This document shows positions 1 through 10,226 of a stretch of 64,000 bases of DNA, piece after piece; position 1 is the first letter of the stretch, and each line of letters opens with the position of its first letter. The translations under genes and the position numbers were made by a program. Source of the DNA: Rehmannia glutinosa (lineage: Eukaryota; Streptophyta; Magnoliopsida; Lamiales; Orobanchaceae); NCBI GenBank assembly GCA_016081115.2, contig JABTTQ020002842.1, positions 372,001 through 436,000 of the forward strand. Direction: 5' to 3'. The notes under the pieces were generated by a model. It saw only the letters and a program-made list of their open reading frames with translations, had not been told where the DNA came from and searched no databases.

Positions 1-1605
1 GTAGAAAAATCTTGTGCAATCATCAATAAAAGTGATGAAATATTTTTTACCACCTCTAGTTTGCACAAATTTCAGATCACATATATCAAGATGTATCAAT
101 TCTAGAGGTATTGTATTTCTTTCCTGAGAATGAAAAAGAAACTTAGCCATTTTAGCTTCAATACCGATTTCACATCTCTTTTGAGAATCAATTTTTGAAG
201 TTGGAAGTAATTCCAAGTGCATTAATCATTTTATAGCATTTAGATTAACATGCCCTAATCTAACATGCCACAAATCGAATACTCAAGCATATAAAAGTAA
301 GTAGGCTCAATTTTATTGTTGCTTGAATCGATTACGGCTGAATCGCCATTACATTCATTTTGAAGTCCATTATACGAGATAACATTTTCCTAGGAATTGT
401 CCAAACTTAGTTAAAATAAACTTCAGACTCAAACATAAGTCTAAAACCATGGTTTACAAGAAGAGATCCCGACACTAGATTCTTCCGGATTTACGGGACA
501 TGAAGTGTTTCCTTTAGAAGCGACTCTTTTCCAGTGAGCTTTAGAACCACGTTGCCAAAATCGCAACATCGAAGAGGAAGAATTACCCATATTAAGTTTT
601 CTACCTGCAAGGGGTGTAGGTAGAGAACGCATCATTGTCGAAACGGACATGTCGAGTGGCCCCGTGTCAATATACCACTCTCTTGGATTATCCACAAGGT
701 TTGCCTCAAAACCACCGCAGATAGATCCATATCATCGACTCTTGGATCATACCATCGTGCTCAACCACATTAGCATTAGGCCTATATTTTGGTTTTTAGG
801 AAGCCGACAAGGTCTTAGCTATGTGGTTGGGATTACCACAATTGTGACAATTTTCGTAAACGGCTTTTTGTTTACGACTTCTTTTCCTTGTAGTTGTTGT
901 TATTGTCACGTTTTCCTTTTCTTCGCTATTACTAGAATCGCCATGTTCTAGCAAATTCGCCTTTGCATCAACAAAGACCCTTTTCAAACCTTGAATCTAA
1001 TTTGTGATTACCTTCCTCAATTCGTAAACGCATAATTAGCTCTTCAAGATTTATTTCTTTTCGCTTGTGCTTCAAATAATTTTCAAGTCCTTCCATCTAG
1101 ACGACAATTTTTCAATCATGCACGCCACTTGAAAGCTTCATCCAATTGCATTCCTTTTGCACGAATATCATGCATAATTAATCGCAATTCTTGAGCTTGA
1201 TCCATGATTCTAGAATCCACCATCTTGAAATCTAGAAACCCGCCAACCACGAACTTCCCGGAACCGGCGCCCTAAGTTTGGTATTTCTTTTCCAAAGAAT
1301 CCAGAGCTCTTTGGGAGATTTCACTTCACTATACACATTGTATATCGAATCGATAGTCCATTTAGGACGTAGTTGCGGCACAAGAAGTCACCTTGGCCCC
1401 AAGCATCGAAAGCAAAGACGTTTTTCATTGTTGGTTTCATTTTCTTCCACCATGGTGGATCCTCCTTCAGGAACTTAGCGAGGCTCGAGTAGTCGATAAA
1501 ATAGCATCTTGGATTGACATCTCTTGAAATCGATTTAAAAATTTTTCGGCTTCTCAGCCAGCAGGAAGCGATTGGAACATTCACCCTTGAAGTAGACGCC
1601 ATCAT
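1..1605 (-). pseudogene. Ty1/Copia gag-pol, 5' half, degenerate, continues off the left edge
   Basis: Read right to left on the minus strand this is a Copia polyprotein. Gag begins near 1605 (MMASTSRVNV). A zinc knuckle lies near 830-880 (CHNCGNPNH, final Cys position replaced by Leu in its frame). An aspartic-protease motif lies near 640-690 (WYIDTG; the usual GATRH tail is frame-damaged). The GAG-pre-integrase HxxxH part follows near 200-300 (WHVRLGHVNLNA). The integrase core starts at 1-130 (LIHLDICDLKFV, YFITFIDDCTRFF). Several frameshifts break the ORF. RT and RNase H would lie outside the window. Domain order PR-INT places it in Copia rather than Gypsy. Confidence 0.85.
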
Positions 1606-2040
1606 TTACGTAAAAAGCATTGTTTATCTTGCGTTGTTGAAAATTTTGTGGTGTTTATTTACGTAAATCTGGATTACAAGTAAATCAGAACTAACTATTA
1701 CAAAGAAAATCGAAAATTGCAGAATAGCCGAGGCGAGTAAAAACTCTATCCGCAAGATAAACACGTCTTGTATAGTCTTTGGAACAAACGTGTTATCCCC
1801 AAAGATACAACAACTTCGTCCTTGAAATATAAAAGACTTTGCAAATTTCAAAGCACCTTTCGATTTGGAATGTGTAAAAGCGAGTACACTTATGCAAGTA
1901 CAAGGAAGAAAATGTGTATGGAGTGTGTAATCCGAACAACAACAATGCTCCTATTTATATGACTTCCAACCAGGCCTTGGGACTCTTTTTCTTTGCGAGC
2001 GGCAAGAATTCATAGATAATGGTCAGTAACCTCCAGGCTC

Positions 2041-2212
2041 TGTTGTAAAAATTCCCGCCTAGCCCCGATTAATCCCGCCAGCGCTAGGCCCCCTTGTCCG
2101 CCTACGATTTTTTTTTCCTATTAGGCCCGCCTAATCCCGCCCAGTCCCGCCTAACCCGCCAGGTGCTAGGCCCCGATCTGCCGCTTAGCGAGCGCCTAGC
2201 ACTTTTACAACA
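2041..2212. mobile_element. MITE-like element with TGTTGTAAAA termini and GCCTAGCG-rich core
   Basis: It starts with TGTTGTAAAA and ends with TTTTACAACA, a 10 bp perfect terminal inverted repeat. The core is GC-rich and made of near-palindromic CGCCTAG / GCGCTAGGC words in both orientations, unlike the AT-rich surroundings. This matches dispersed hAT-type MITEs of dicots in style. No clean 8 bp target duplication is visible, so the superfamily is uncertain. Confidence 0.5.
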
Positions 2213-2330
2213 TTGCCTCCGGGTAGTGGGCACTCCACTATGTTGTAATCTCCAAGTAGTGGCCACTCCACTATCTTTGTAACTTCCAAGTAGTGGACAG
2301 ATCTAGTTGTCTTTGTTTCATTTTAAAAGC
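2213..2330. repeat. Three imperfect copies of a ~33 bp repeat
   Basis: The word CTCCAAGTAGTGGCCACTCC recurs three times with small changes (starts near 2216, 2250 and 2286), each followed by ACTATNTTTGTAA or similar. It is probably part of the surrounding LTR-like region. Confidence 0.45.
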
Positions 2331-2770
2331 TAGATTTCAACTTTTAAATTGCAAATCGATATGTTTTTATTCTTTAAATAAATAAAAAACAAATGTTTTT
2401 CAGGTAAAATCGGGGCACGGACACGACCCACGGCGCCGGGCCGGGCGGACGTGCGCGTGTGGCCTTGCCCACCACACCTCACATGTGTATAGTTATTTCA
2501 TCTTGTACACTCTTACAAACCCACTTACTTATATATTGAATAAAATTAACATTTTATTCCCATGTGGGATGGTGTCTTTTCACCTAACCATCACCCATTA
2601 TCTCATTTACAAGTGACTAACTTGTGGATTTTATTTCTCACTCACCACTAAATGGTTTTGTGAAGTTAAATATACCACACTCATCTACTCGAAACGTAGA
2701 ATTTTATTTTAATATTTAATTTCTCCGAAATTAAATAATTAGTCACTAAAAATTTGGTCAAAGTTAGGTA

Positions 2771-3094
2771 TTGAACCATTACTTCTCAAACCAATTTCCA
2801 ACAACGGATTCGAGTAAGGAAAAGACCACAGGTCAGAAAAGAAAATTGGAGAAGCATGATAATGCCAATGATCAGAAAGAAGATATTAATGAGGCTATTA
2901 GCATTATCAGAGAGATGTTTGGATATGATCCGACCAAGTTTTGTGATGATGTTAAAGAGGATGTAAGAATGGAGGCTAGTTTTGATGATATTCAGAAAGA
3001 AGAAAGGCGGAGCATGAGAATGGCAAACAAAGAAGATGCTGAAGAACTTAGAAAATTAGTGCGAAACTCAAAGAAGCTGAAGCAGATGACTTGA
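2771..3094 (+). pseudogene. SPT2-like chromatin protein, C-terminal fragment
   Basis: The reading frame encodes about 107 residues. It has a basic N-terminal half (GQKRKLEK) and then EAISIIREMFGYDP, a short acidic stretch, FDDIQKEERRS, and an E/K-rich helix. That series (IRxMFGY, acidic linker, FDxIxxEERRS, charged helix) is the hallmark of the SPT2 domain that ends plant SPT2/chromatin proteins, which bind histone H3-H4. Full plant SPT2 proteins are several hundred residues, so this is only the C-terminal exon region, with no start codon context, promoter or upstream exons visible. It may be a relic or a transposon-moved exon; the identification rests on motif memory. Confidence 0.5.
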
Positions 3095-3496
3095 TCATAT
3101 ATATATCCAATGCAAGATCTCGTAGACGGCAATGTTATTGTTGTATATGTGATATTCAACTGATCATGTGTTGAAAATTATTTGATAAAAAGAAAAAAGT
3201 GTAGGTGCTGATTTTTTAGCCAAATTTCGTGTCCCCAAGGCTGAAATTATCGTTTGTTTTTTAGCTTTATTGATAAAAGTATGCTAGTTTATAAATATTC
3301 AGTAGTGTGAAGAATTTGCAATTTTCCTATTTCTTTTGTGTTAGAGTCTGATGTAATTCTGTTTAAAACCTTCTTTTTATGCTTTCAGGTTAAGGACAAT
3401 TTTAGTAAATACTAAATTCTAAGAGTGTGTTGACATTCATGTTCTCAATTTTTGGTATTCATGCATGAATATTTTTGTTGAGTTGTAATTTGAATT
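3095..3496. other. Non-coding interval
   Basis: AT-rich sequence after the SPT2-like fragment. It could include the 3' UTR of that fragment. I see no ORF, RNA gene or clear repeat. Confidence 0.4.
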
Positions 3497-4059
3497 GGGG
3501 ATTTTTTTGTGATAATTGCTCAATATACACAAGTTGGATAGAAAAAACTCTTTTTATCACTTTCTTATAATAAACTCTTTTCTACACAAAAGGGGAATGT
3601 TTTTACATTTTTGCCCTTATTTTAACCCAACCCCATGATTAACCCAATCCTCTCTCTTCAACACACAATACACTTCTACCCCTTAAAAAAAAAAAAAAAA
3701 AAAAAGAACAAAATCACAGAAATCAATGGCTGCCTTCATTCCTTAGAATTAATTGCTCAATATCTACTCTCATTATGGGAGAATTTATTGTCCAACCAAC
3801 AATATTCAAGTGGCATTTTCACATTTGGTGTGTAACTCTCACATTTTCATATTATTTTTTTCTTTGTCCTCCTCACATCTATCTCTGTTTATGCCCAGAA
3901 ATTGAGAGGTATATATGCTATATATCTCTGTTATATTTCGTAATAAATATTTTAGTATTCTTCTTTGGTTGTAAGTGTTCGTTTTTTATAGTTTTTATGG
4001 TGTTTTGATAATTATTACATGAAAATACTCACAATATGACTTGAAATATAACATCACGG

Positions 4060-4400
4060 TATGTATATCAAAGAACTGGTTCTGTTCACGGTATGGTATA
4101 TGGTTCACGGTTAGTTTGATGTTGTGGATATTTTTGCAGAAGTTTTCGACATAGGTTCACATTTTAGGTTATATTCACAGTATATATGTTAAAAGTTTAA
4201 TACATTATACCGTGAAAGCATATAATACCGTGATGTCATATAATGTCGTGAAGTCGTGTAATACCGTGAAAGTATATAATACCGAGAAATTTTTAGATTA
4301 CCGTGAAGTGAATTTATATCGTGAACTCATATGTACTGTGAATTTATATCATGAACTCTTATGTATGTACCGTGATTTAATTGAGTATGATATTGTGAGC
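4060..4400. repeat. Subterminal array of ATACCGTGAA-like words (left arm)
   Basis: At least eight imperfect copies of ATACCGTGAA / ATATAATACCGTG occur on the + strand, for example near 4208, 4226, 4262, 4280 and 4302. The same word occurs in the opposite orientation in the right arm of the element. Confidence 0.6.
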
Positions 4401-4533
4401 TCATAAGTGCCATAATTTTATGCAAATTGTGATAGTAGAGATTACGTGGACATTTTTAAAGACATGTAGATTAACTAGACGACCGTTATTTATTATTTTT
4501 TTATTATGTTTCTTGCAGATGAACTGACATAAT

Positions 4534-5048
4534 TTGGTAGTTCCATATGGTGGATATTGGCAAGGAATCGAATATGTCGGCGGAGAAGACGAGATAATAG
4601 CTATTCATGATGGGGTTAATTATTTTTCGGACCTCATGGAGACTGTGCACAATAGCGTGAAGGCCGATTTAGATACGGGGGGTATATTATTATCCATTCT
4701 CTTGTTGATATTGATGGAAAATGTGTTCATCGTAAGAAGATTAGAAATAACCATGACGTGAGATGTCTTTTAGCCGTTGTTGACATGGCTATTGTGTTTG
4801 TTATTATTAAGAAGATGAATTCCGGATCTGGTAACACTCAAAAAGCTCAAATTGGAGGAAATGTCTATAATAATTCTGGGGGGTTTGTTGAATTAATTAA
4901 CTCTCAGATTAGGGAAAATTATGTGGATCCTACTTATATACAAGGCGGTGGACTTTCACAAATTTCTCCGTTTGTATTTGGTAATTATACACAAGATAAT
5001 ATTGTTACAGACTTTCAAAAATATTCGGATTCGAATCGCCGAGCGTAA
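4534..5048 (+). pseudogene. MULE transposase N-terminal (PB1-like) relic
   Basis: The first part reads GGYWQGIEYVGGEDEIIAIHDGV...FSDLMETVHNSVKADLD. This is the pattern of the plant MULE N-terminal PB1-like domain: Y-x-G-G-W, Y-x-G-G-x-x, then a hydrophobic DLM-x-x-V helix. A one-base frameshift near 4680 moves the continuation (HSLVDIDGKCVHRKKIRNN, then RCLLAVVDMAIVFVI) to another frame. The zinc-finger, catalytic DDE and SWIM parts are missing. The last part (GGNVYNNSGGFVEL) is unassigned spacer. It lies inside TIRs, which supports a dead internal-deletion derivative. Confidence 0.5.
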
Positions 5049-5329
5049 TCCCACCGAGAAATGTCTTGACTCCTCCGGGAGTAGGCGTAAGAGTCTCAAA
5101 GCATCGATGCTACAAAAATAAAATTTCTTTATTAGACATAGAACAAACATAATTACTAATAACAAATGCGAGAAAAACACGTATGCAATTTATTAATATA
5201 AAAAACACGTAACCAATATTATATGAATAATAATGAAATCATAGTTTTTATTAATTTCAAAAAATAACACTTATTGTTTTAAAATTAAAAGATAGAAAAC
5301 TAATTAATATGCATTCACAAAGATTATAT

Positions 5330-5630
5330 CATTTTACGGTATTATGACTACACAAAGATAATATCGTTCACGACATTATATCGGTTCACAGTATTATGAC
5401 TACACGGTATAATATGCATTCACGATATTATATCATTTCACGGTATTATGACTACACGGTATAATATGCGTTCACGGTATTATATCAGTTCACGGTCTTA
5501 TAACTACATGGTATTATAATACTTCACGGTATAATGGATTAAACTGTGAAAATATACCGTTAACCTTAATCGTGAACCTATATCATGAATTGAACTTCAA
5601 CAATCCATACCGTGAAGTCCATAAACCCTA
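5330..5630. repeat. Subterminal array of TTCACGGTAT-like words (right arm, inverted)
   Basis: TTCACGGTAT / TACACGGTATAATATG recurs about ten times between 5334 and 5600. It is the reverse complement of the left-arm word ATACCGTGAA, so the element has inverted subterminal repeat arrays flanking the dead coding core. Confidence 0.6.
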
Positions 5631-6230
5631 AATCTAAATTACTCTCCAACTCCTACATACCAATAACAACAAAATCAAAACTAAAATCCCTAAATTCCAA
5701 CACATAAACCTCAATTTCAACCAATAAATCCATCAATAAAAACTCAAAACAATAAAAAAATCCGAAAAACAACAACTTATTTTGACTCACCCGTTCTTAA
5801 GGCAAAGGGTCACGATTTTTGGCTACCCCGTTGATTCCGACATTAATATTGCATTTTAAAATTCGTGGTGGTGATTTTGTTTTTAAAAAGGGGGAAATCA
5901 AATAAGTTAAAAAAGGTAACTAAAGTGTGGTTGAGTTATGTGGGGTTGAGTTAAAAAAGTGTAAAAAAGAGTTTGTTTATAAGTGTGGTGTATAAAAGAG
6001 TTTTAATTGTTTAGAATGTGTATAAAAAAATTCTCCTTTTTTTTTTATAGGAATAGTGTGATATGTTTATTATCCCGGCCAGTTTGGATGAATTATCCAA
6101 TAAAAATTCTAAGCTATGCCTGGCTTGAAACTTTTATTGTGGGATATTATCAAGAAATAAAGATTTGACTAGCTAAATTAAATATTTTGATATATCCAAC
6201 TTGATTAGTTGAAGTAAACAAGCTACATGG

Positions 6231-6255
6231 TATATATATATATATATATATATAT
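6231..6255. repeat. (TA)n microsatellite
   Basis: About 12 uninterrupted TA dinucleotides. Confidence 0.9.
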
Positions 6256-6270
6256 CCTATATATATGTAT

Positions 6271-6400
6271 ATCCTGTTGGTTTTTGGCCATTTATCTATA
6301 ATAAAAATACTTTTTAGCCATATTTTTCTAACAAATATTGTCTAAGCCATTTTTGAGTTATATTGTCGATTTTGCCCTTTTCTTCATTTCTCAAGGCTGA
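6271..6400. repeat. Fragment related to the TTTTTAGCCAT-type MITE at 25.0-25.8 kb
   Basis: Contains GGCCATTTATC, TTTTTAGCCATATTTTTCTAACAAAT and AAGCCATTTTTGAG in the same order and spacing as the left terminal repeat of the element at 25038-25803. Only one arm is present, so it is a partial copy. Confidence 0.4.
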
Positions 6401-6410
6401 TACATTTCTT

Positions 6411-6918
6411 GGCTTAAATTGCAATTTTAGTCTTGTAGCTATATAGAGGATTGTCACTAATGGTCCCTGTGCAGAATCACGATTTGCAAAAGAGTCCCAT
6501 AATTTTCAAAACTCTCGATTTGATCATTTGACCGTTGATAATTGGAAAGTTTGATGGAAAAACTTACGTGTCCACATTATGGCCAAATCGCTTAATGTGG
6601 AAATCACTTTTGCTTATGTGAACATCCATCTCAAGTGAGTTTGCACATTAATTGAGACTTTTTTTTTGGGAGGATGGGGGTCACTCGTACCTCGTGGGAT
6701 GTATACAAAAACGAAATTAGTTTCACATCAACGAATTTGACCGAAAATATGGACACGTAAATTTTTGCAAATTTCCCATTTTCTCGACGACCAAAAAACT
6801 AAAATCGAGATTTTCTGAAAATTGTGGTTTTTTTTTTTTTTTTTTGCAAATCTTGATTTCTGCAGGATAATTATTTTTAATCCCCTATAATTACTTTCTA
6901 AAATTGCAATTTAGCTCC
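6411..6918. mobile_element. Fold-back MITE with ~150 bp imperfect TIRs (TTAAATTGCAATTTTAG family)
   Basis: The left arm begins GGCTTAAATTGCAATTTTAG. The reverse complement of the right end begins GGAGCTAAATTGCAATTTTAG. The arms stay alignable inward through CTGCAGAAATCAAGATTTGC, AATTTTC-AAA-TCTCGAT and TTACGTGTCCATATT, about 150 bp per arm. No coding sequence. No convincing TSD. It belongs to the same style as the element at 24879-26091. Confidence 0.65.
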
Positions 6919-7090
6919 AGAAATAAAACATACCACGTGTTTGCACCAAAACACAATTTTTTTTTCTTGAGTACAAAACACAAGTTTTTCTATTCTAGAA
7001 AACATCTGTTTCATTCTCATATAACTTTTAACAAAAACTACAAGAAGGAGAAATTACAATATTGCAATTAATTACATAATAATCACATTA

Positions 7091-7643
7091 TCATTTAGGC
7101 GATGGTGATGGAGAATTCCCAAACTTAAGAGCATCGCTAACCAAAACGCATTCCGACCAAATCTTTGCATCTCTCATCTTAATCAGTTTCTTCTCTCTCT
7201 TAGTCATCTCCGGCAGCCTCACCGTCGCCTTCAGTATCTTCCGGTGGCAGCGCCCCATCGCCACCAGCTTCACGCAGCACTGGTCGCTGACCGCCCCATT
7301 CCCGAAAATGCCCTGAAAATCTCGAACCCGCACTCCTCCGTCAGTTTTTCTAAACATTTCTCAGCCGACGCGTAGAGCGGCCCGAGGTACGGCTCCGGCG
7401 GCGGCGCGTCTAATTTTCCGTTTCCCGGCGACGGCGCCGCCGCGCGGTGTGTGCGAGCCGCCACGTGATGTGGGTGCTTCTTTTTGGTAGTGGTTGAGTG
7501 CGGCGGAGCGTGGTGGGGGTGTTTTTTATTAAGGCGTGTAGCGGCGGCGCCGCCAGTTTGTGGTGGTTTTGGGCTGTGGCTGAGAATGCGGGTAGAGCGA
7601 AAATGGTTGCCGCTAGAAGAAAGAGGAGAGTGGATTTTGCCAT
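7091..7643 (-). pseudogene. DOWN-REGULATED IN DIF1 11-like secreted Cys-rich protein (prolamin-like domain), frameshifted
   Basis: The minus-strand ATG at 7643-7641 starts a clear signal peptide (MAKSTLLFLLAATIFALPAF). A frameshift near 7440-7460 leads into a Pro-rich linker and EKCLEKLTEECGFEIF. A second near 7318 leads into IFGNG, DQCCVKLVAMGRC, LPEM and IWSECV, ending KFGNSPSPSPK at 7091. The six cysteines (C..EC, CC, C, C) and the EIF-IFGNG-CCxxLxxMG order are those of the prolamin-like (PF05617-type) family that includes DIF1-11-like and EC1-like reproductive proteins. Expected length is about 150-180 residues, as here. All cysteines survive, so decay is recent or the frameshifts are sequencing errors. 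A divergent second copy lies at 50.3-50.7 kb. Confidence 0.7.
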
Positions 7644-7739
7644 TGTTAACGGTGTTTTTGATGAAGTAAAAAAGAAAAACGGAGGTGATATTTATGGGTT
7701 ACCATTGCTAATTCGGAAACGTTTCTTTGTTTGAAATTA

Positions 7740-8664
7740 ATGAGGTTTAACTTAAAGTTTTAGGAGAGCTTAATTACTGAGATTTTTGATTAAATAACGT
7801 CTCTTTAAGTCAGTTTGTTTATCTGAATTTAATTTTTTTTTAGTACAATTACAAAGACATGATAAGGGTGGGACGAATGATATTTGATCTCGTCGATAAT
7901 CCGATTTACAAACGCCAAACCAATCGAACTACAATCAATTCTCATCTAAATTTAAATTAAAACCTAGGTTGTTTAATTTTAGTTTTTGAGTTTTAGGCAT
8001 ACTTTGAACTCCTCTTTTTTATTTACATTCAAAATAGAACTTTTGACTATTATTTTACGTGGTGAAATGATCACTTTGAGGTTTTGCGGTGCACCATTTT
8101 GGGATTGAGTTTTCATTCATTTTTATTTTATTATATCGGATTAATGACGTATACAAGATTATGCCACAATTGTATATATGTCATTTATCCAATATATGGA
8201 ATAAAGAGTAAAAAGGGAAAGTGAAACATGAGATCTCATCCAACGGTTTTGGCAATTTTTTTTTACAAAAATTTCAAACCAAATTATCTTATGCGGTTTT
8301 GAGCGGTGGCAAGCGATATATAATTTATTTCTTTTAGAATATTCAAAAATATCAAAACATACGATTTGACGGACAAAACTTTTTACATTTTGCATTTAAC
8401 CCTTGTGAGCCGACTAGGACCTACCATGAGTTGACACGTGTCAACTTTTGGTTAGTTCGATGGGTAATGTGCAACGGATCATATAATATTGAGGACAAAA
8501 TTTGTATTTTCAAAGTTCAATAGGCACAATGCAAAAAGCTATAGTTTGAAGGGCAAAGTGCAATTAACCCTAAAATAAATGTGTAATATATTTCGCAATA
8601 TATGCATATGCCAATGATTAAAAACTAGCCCCGATTTTCATAGTATTATTAGTAGGGATATAAT
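7740..8664. other. Non-coding interval
   Basis: AT-rich intergenic sequence. No coding, RNA or terminal-repeat structure that I can support. Confidence 0.4.
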
Positions 8665-9930
8665 TGTAACATCCCAATTTCATAGAAATAAAAATATACG
8701 ATTTGCGATTGATTAAAGTCTTTGAAAAAAAAGCCTAAGCTTGAAAACACATTTTTAAAGGGGATATAAATACTACGACTTGTCCATAAATACGAAATAC
8801 TCATGAAAGCGTGTCCGAAAAATTTAAAAATAAAAATCCAAAAAATATTAAATTTCTAGCATCATTAAATAAATCAAAATGAGGGGCCCTTTAAATTCTC
8901 GATTCGACTTCCACCGTACCCTTTTCACACACTCCTTCATTCATTTGTGGGGAATAAACATGGGGTGAGCATTCAATGGCCAGTGAGGACGCAATGTCTA
9001 AATTAAATACGCAAAGCATAATCATTAATCGCATACACACCTATGCTTTTCATGCTTTGATCATATAATGCCCGTAGGCCAACTGTGGGTGTACAATTAA
9101 GTATGTTCATACTTGTACAATTGAGTACCTTCGTGTTTGTACAATTAAGAACCTTCATGCTTGTAAAATTAAGTATATTCGTGTCATGTCATGTTTAATG
9201 TGCACATACATATAACAATTACACAAGGCATTTAATATAGAAATAAGCAAAGAAACCCCACCTTAAATACAATAGCTTCATGAAATAAATGCAAACGTGA
9301 ATGCATAATGTTCAAGTTCCTCATCTCCTTCCGCATCTCTTTTTCGTCTCCGACAAAGGGTAACCCGCGGCGGCGATCGGTGGTCATGGCGGTAAATGGC
9401 TTCTCTCGCCTCCTTTATTCTTTTTTTTTTTTTCCCTTCCTTGGTTTTTATCTTGGGTTTTGGTTATGGGGCTTAAGGTTTGAGAAGATGGTGGCCATGG
9501 TGGAGGTGCTAGTGACGGCGGCGGTGGAGCACGACGATGATGGTGGCGGCGGTTCTAGAGGAAGAATGAGAAGAAGAATTTATCTTCTTGCTTGTTGTAG
9601 AAAATTGTGAATAATAACCCTAGGGGAGCTTTCAATTTATAGGCCAAGGATTCAAGGAATATATGGCAATATAATTTCTTTGAAATTTTATTACCAAAAA
9701 TACTTGATTTTCGTGTCGTAAAGGCATATTTGATTTCTTTCTCTTTTGAACACGTTTTCCCTTTTGTAAAAATTGACTTTTCTTTATTCGAAATAAAATC
9801 AGAAATTAAAAATCCCCAATTAGGAAATTTAGGGTTTCGAAAATTCTAAATCATTCTCAAAATTGGTTCTAATCAAACCTTAATTTTATCCGCAATTAAA
9901 AAGAGTAGGGTATTGTAAAAATTGTTCTCA
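8665..9930 (+). repeat. LTR-like repeat starting TGTAACATCCC (solo LTR or fragment)
   Basis: It begins TGTAACATCCCAATTT, a start typical of some plant Ty3/Gypsy LTRs. It contains a 24 bp minisatellite (9091-9186), a short GC-rich pseudo-coding stretch (9308-9610, low-complexity GGG/Arg-rich product), a TATA-like TTTATAGG near 9636 and, near 9910, AGGGTATTGTAA, roughly the inverse of the start. The right border and a TSD are not resolved. No gag-pol is attached. Confidence 0.35.
9091..9186. repeat. 24 bp minisatellite, 4 copies
   Basis: Unit GTACAATTAAGTACCTTCATGCTT-like, repeated at 9091, 9115, 9139 and 9163 with alternating A/G and CATG/CGTG variants. Confidence 0.85.
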
Positions 9931-10226
9931 CTCGAAAACAATTTGTTAACTCTTGAATTTGTAAAATTGGATTGCTTGAGATAGTTTGGGTAAAAAATGA
10001 AAATCAACATAATTATATATAAGCATAATTCATCATTAAATTTACGACGAATTCAGGAATTATGCAAAATGCCTAGTTTTTTAAATAACCCATTTATATG
10101 CATCTCAAACTTATCAATGTAATCATATTATCTAGTTATTTACATTTATCGAATCTTATTCTTATATTTAACTAATCTAGTATTATCTAATCTTATTCTT
10201 TTAATTACCCAGATCCTACTTTGGTA
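9931..10226. other. Non-coding AT-rich interval
   Basis: No supported feature. It forms the left flank of the LINE insertion. Confidence 0.4.

Larger units (their letters stand above)
1606..2770 (-). repeat. Probable leader and 5' LTR of the minus-strand Copia (borders not fixed)
   Basis: This stretch lies upstream of the minus-strand gag and has no coding potential. It holds a TATA-like element on the minus strand (ATATAAATAG, 1951-1960), a second TATA-like stretch near 2530-2540, and a GC-rich block at 2405-2465, as expected of an LTR promoter. I could not find a convincing tRNA-Met primer site or TG/CA ends, so LTR identity is inferred from position and promoter-like content. A small TIR element (2041-2212) sits inside it. 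Confidence 0.3.
3497..6034. mobile_element. Degraded Mutator-like element with long imperfect TIRs
   Basis: The left flank (about 3497-3600) and the reverse complement of the right flank (about 5940-6034) align over roughly 70 bp. They share in order TACACA, AAAACTCTTTT, TTATAA, AAACTCTTTT-TACAC and AACCCAACCCCA/AACTCAACCCCA. Inside are a relic of a MULE transposase N-terminal domain (4534-5048) and two arrays of ATACCGTGAA-like words in opposite orientation. Total length is about 2.5 kb, too short for an autonomous MULE. A clean 9 bp TSD was not found, so the exact borders may be off by tens of bases. Confidence 0.55.

Noticed and set aside
9308..9610. Open frame of 100 codons in a GC-rich patch
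   Set aside because: Low-complexity Phe/Gly/Arg product, inside an LTR-like repeat; chance ORF.
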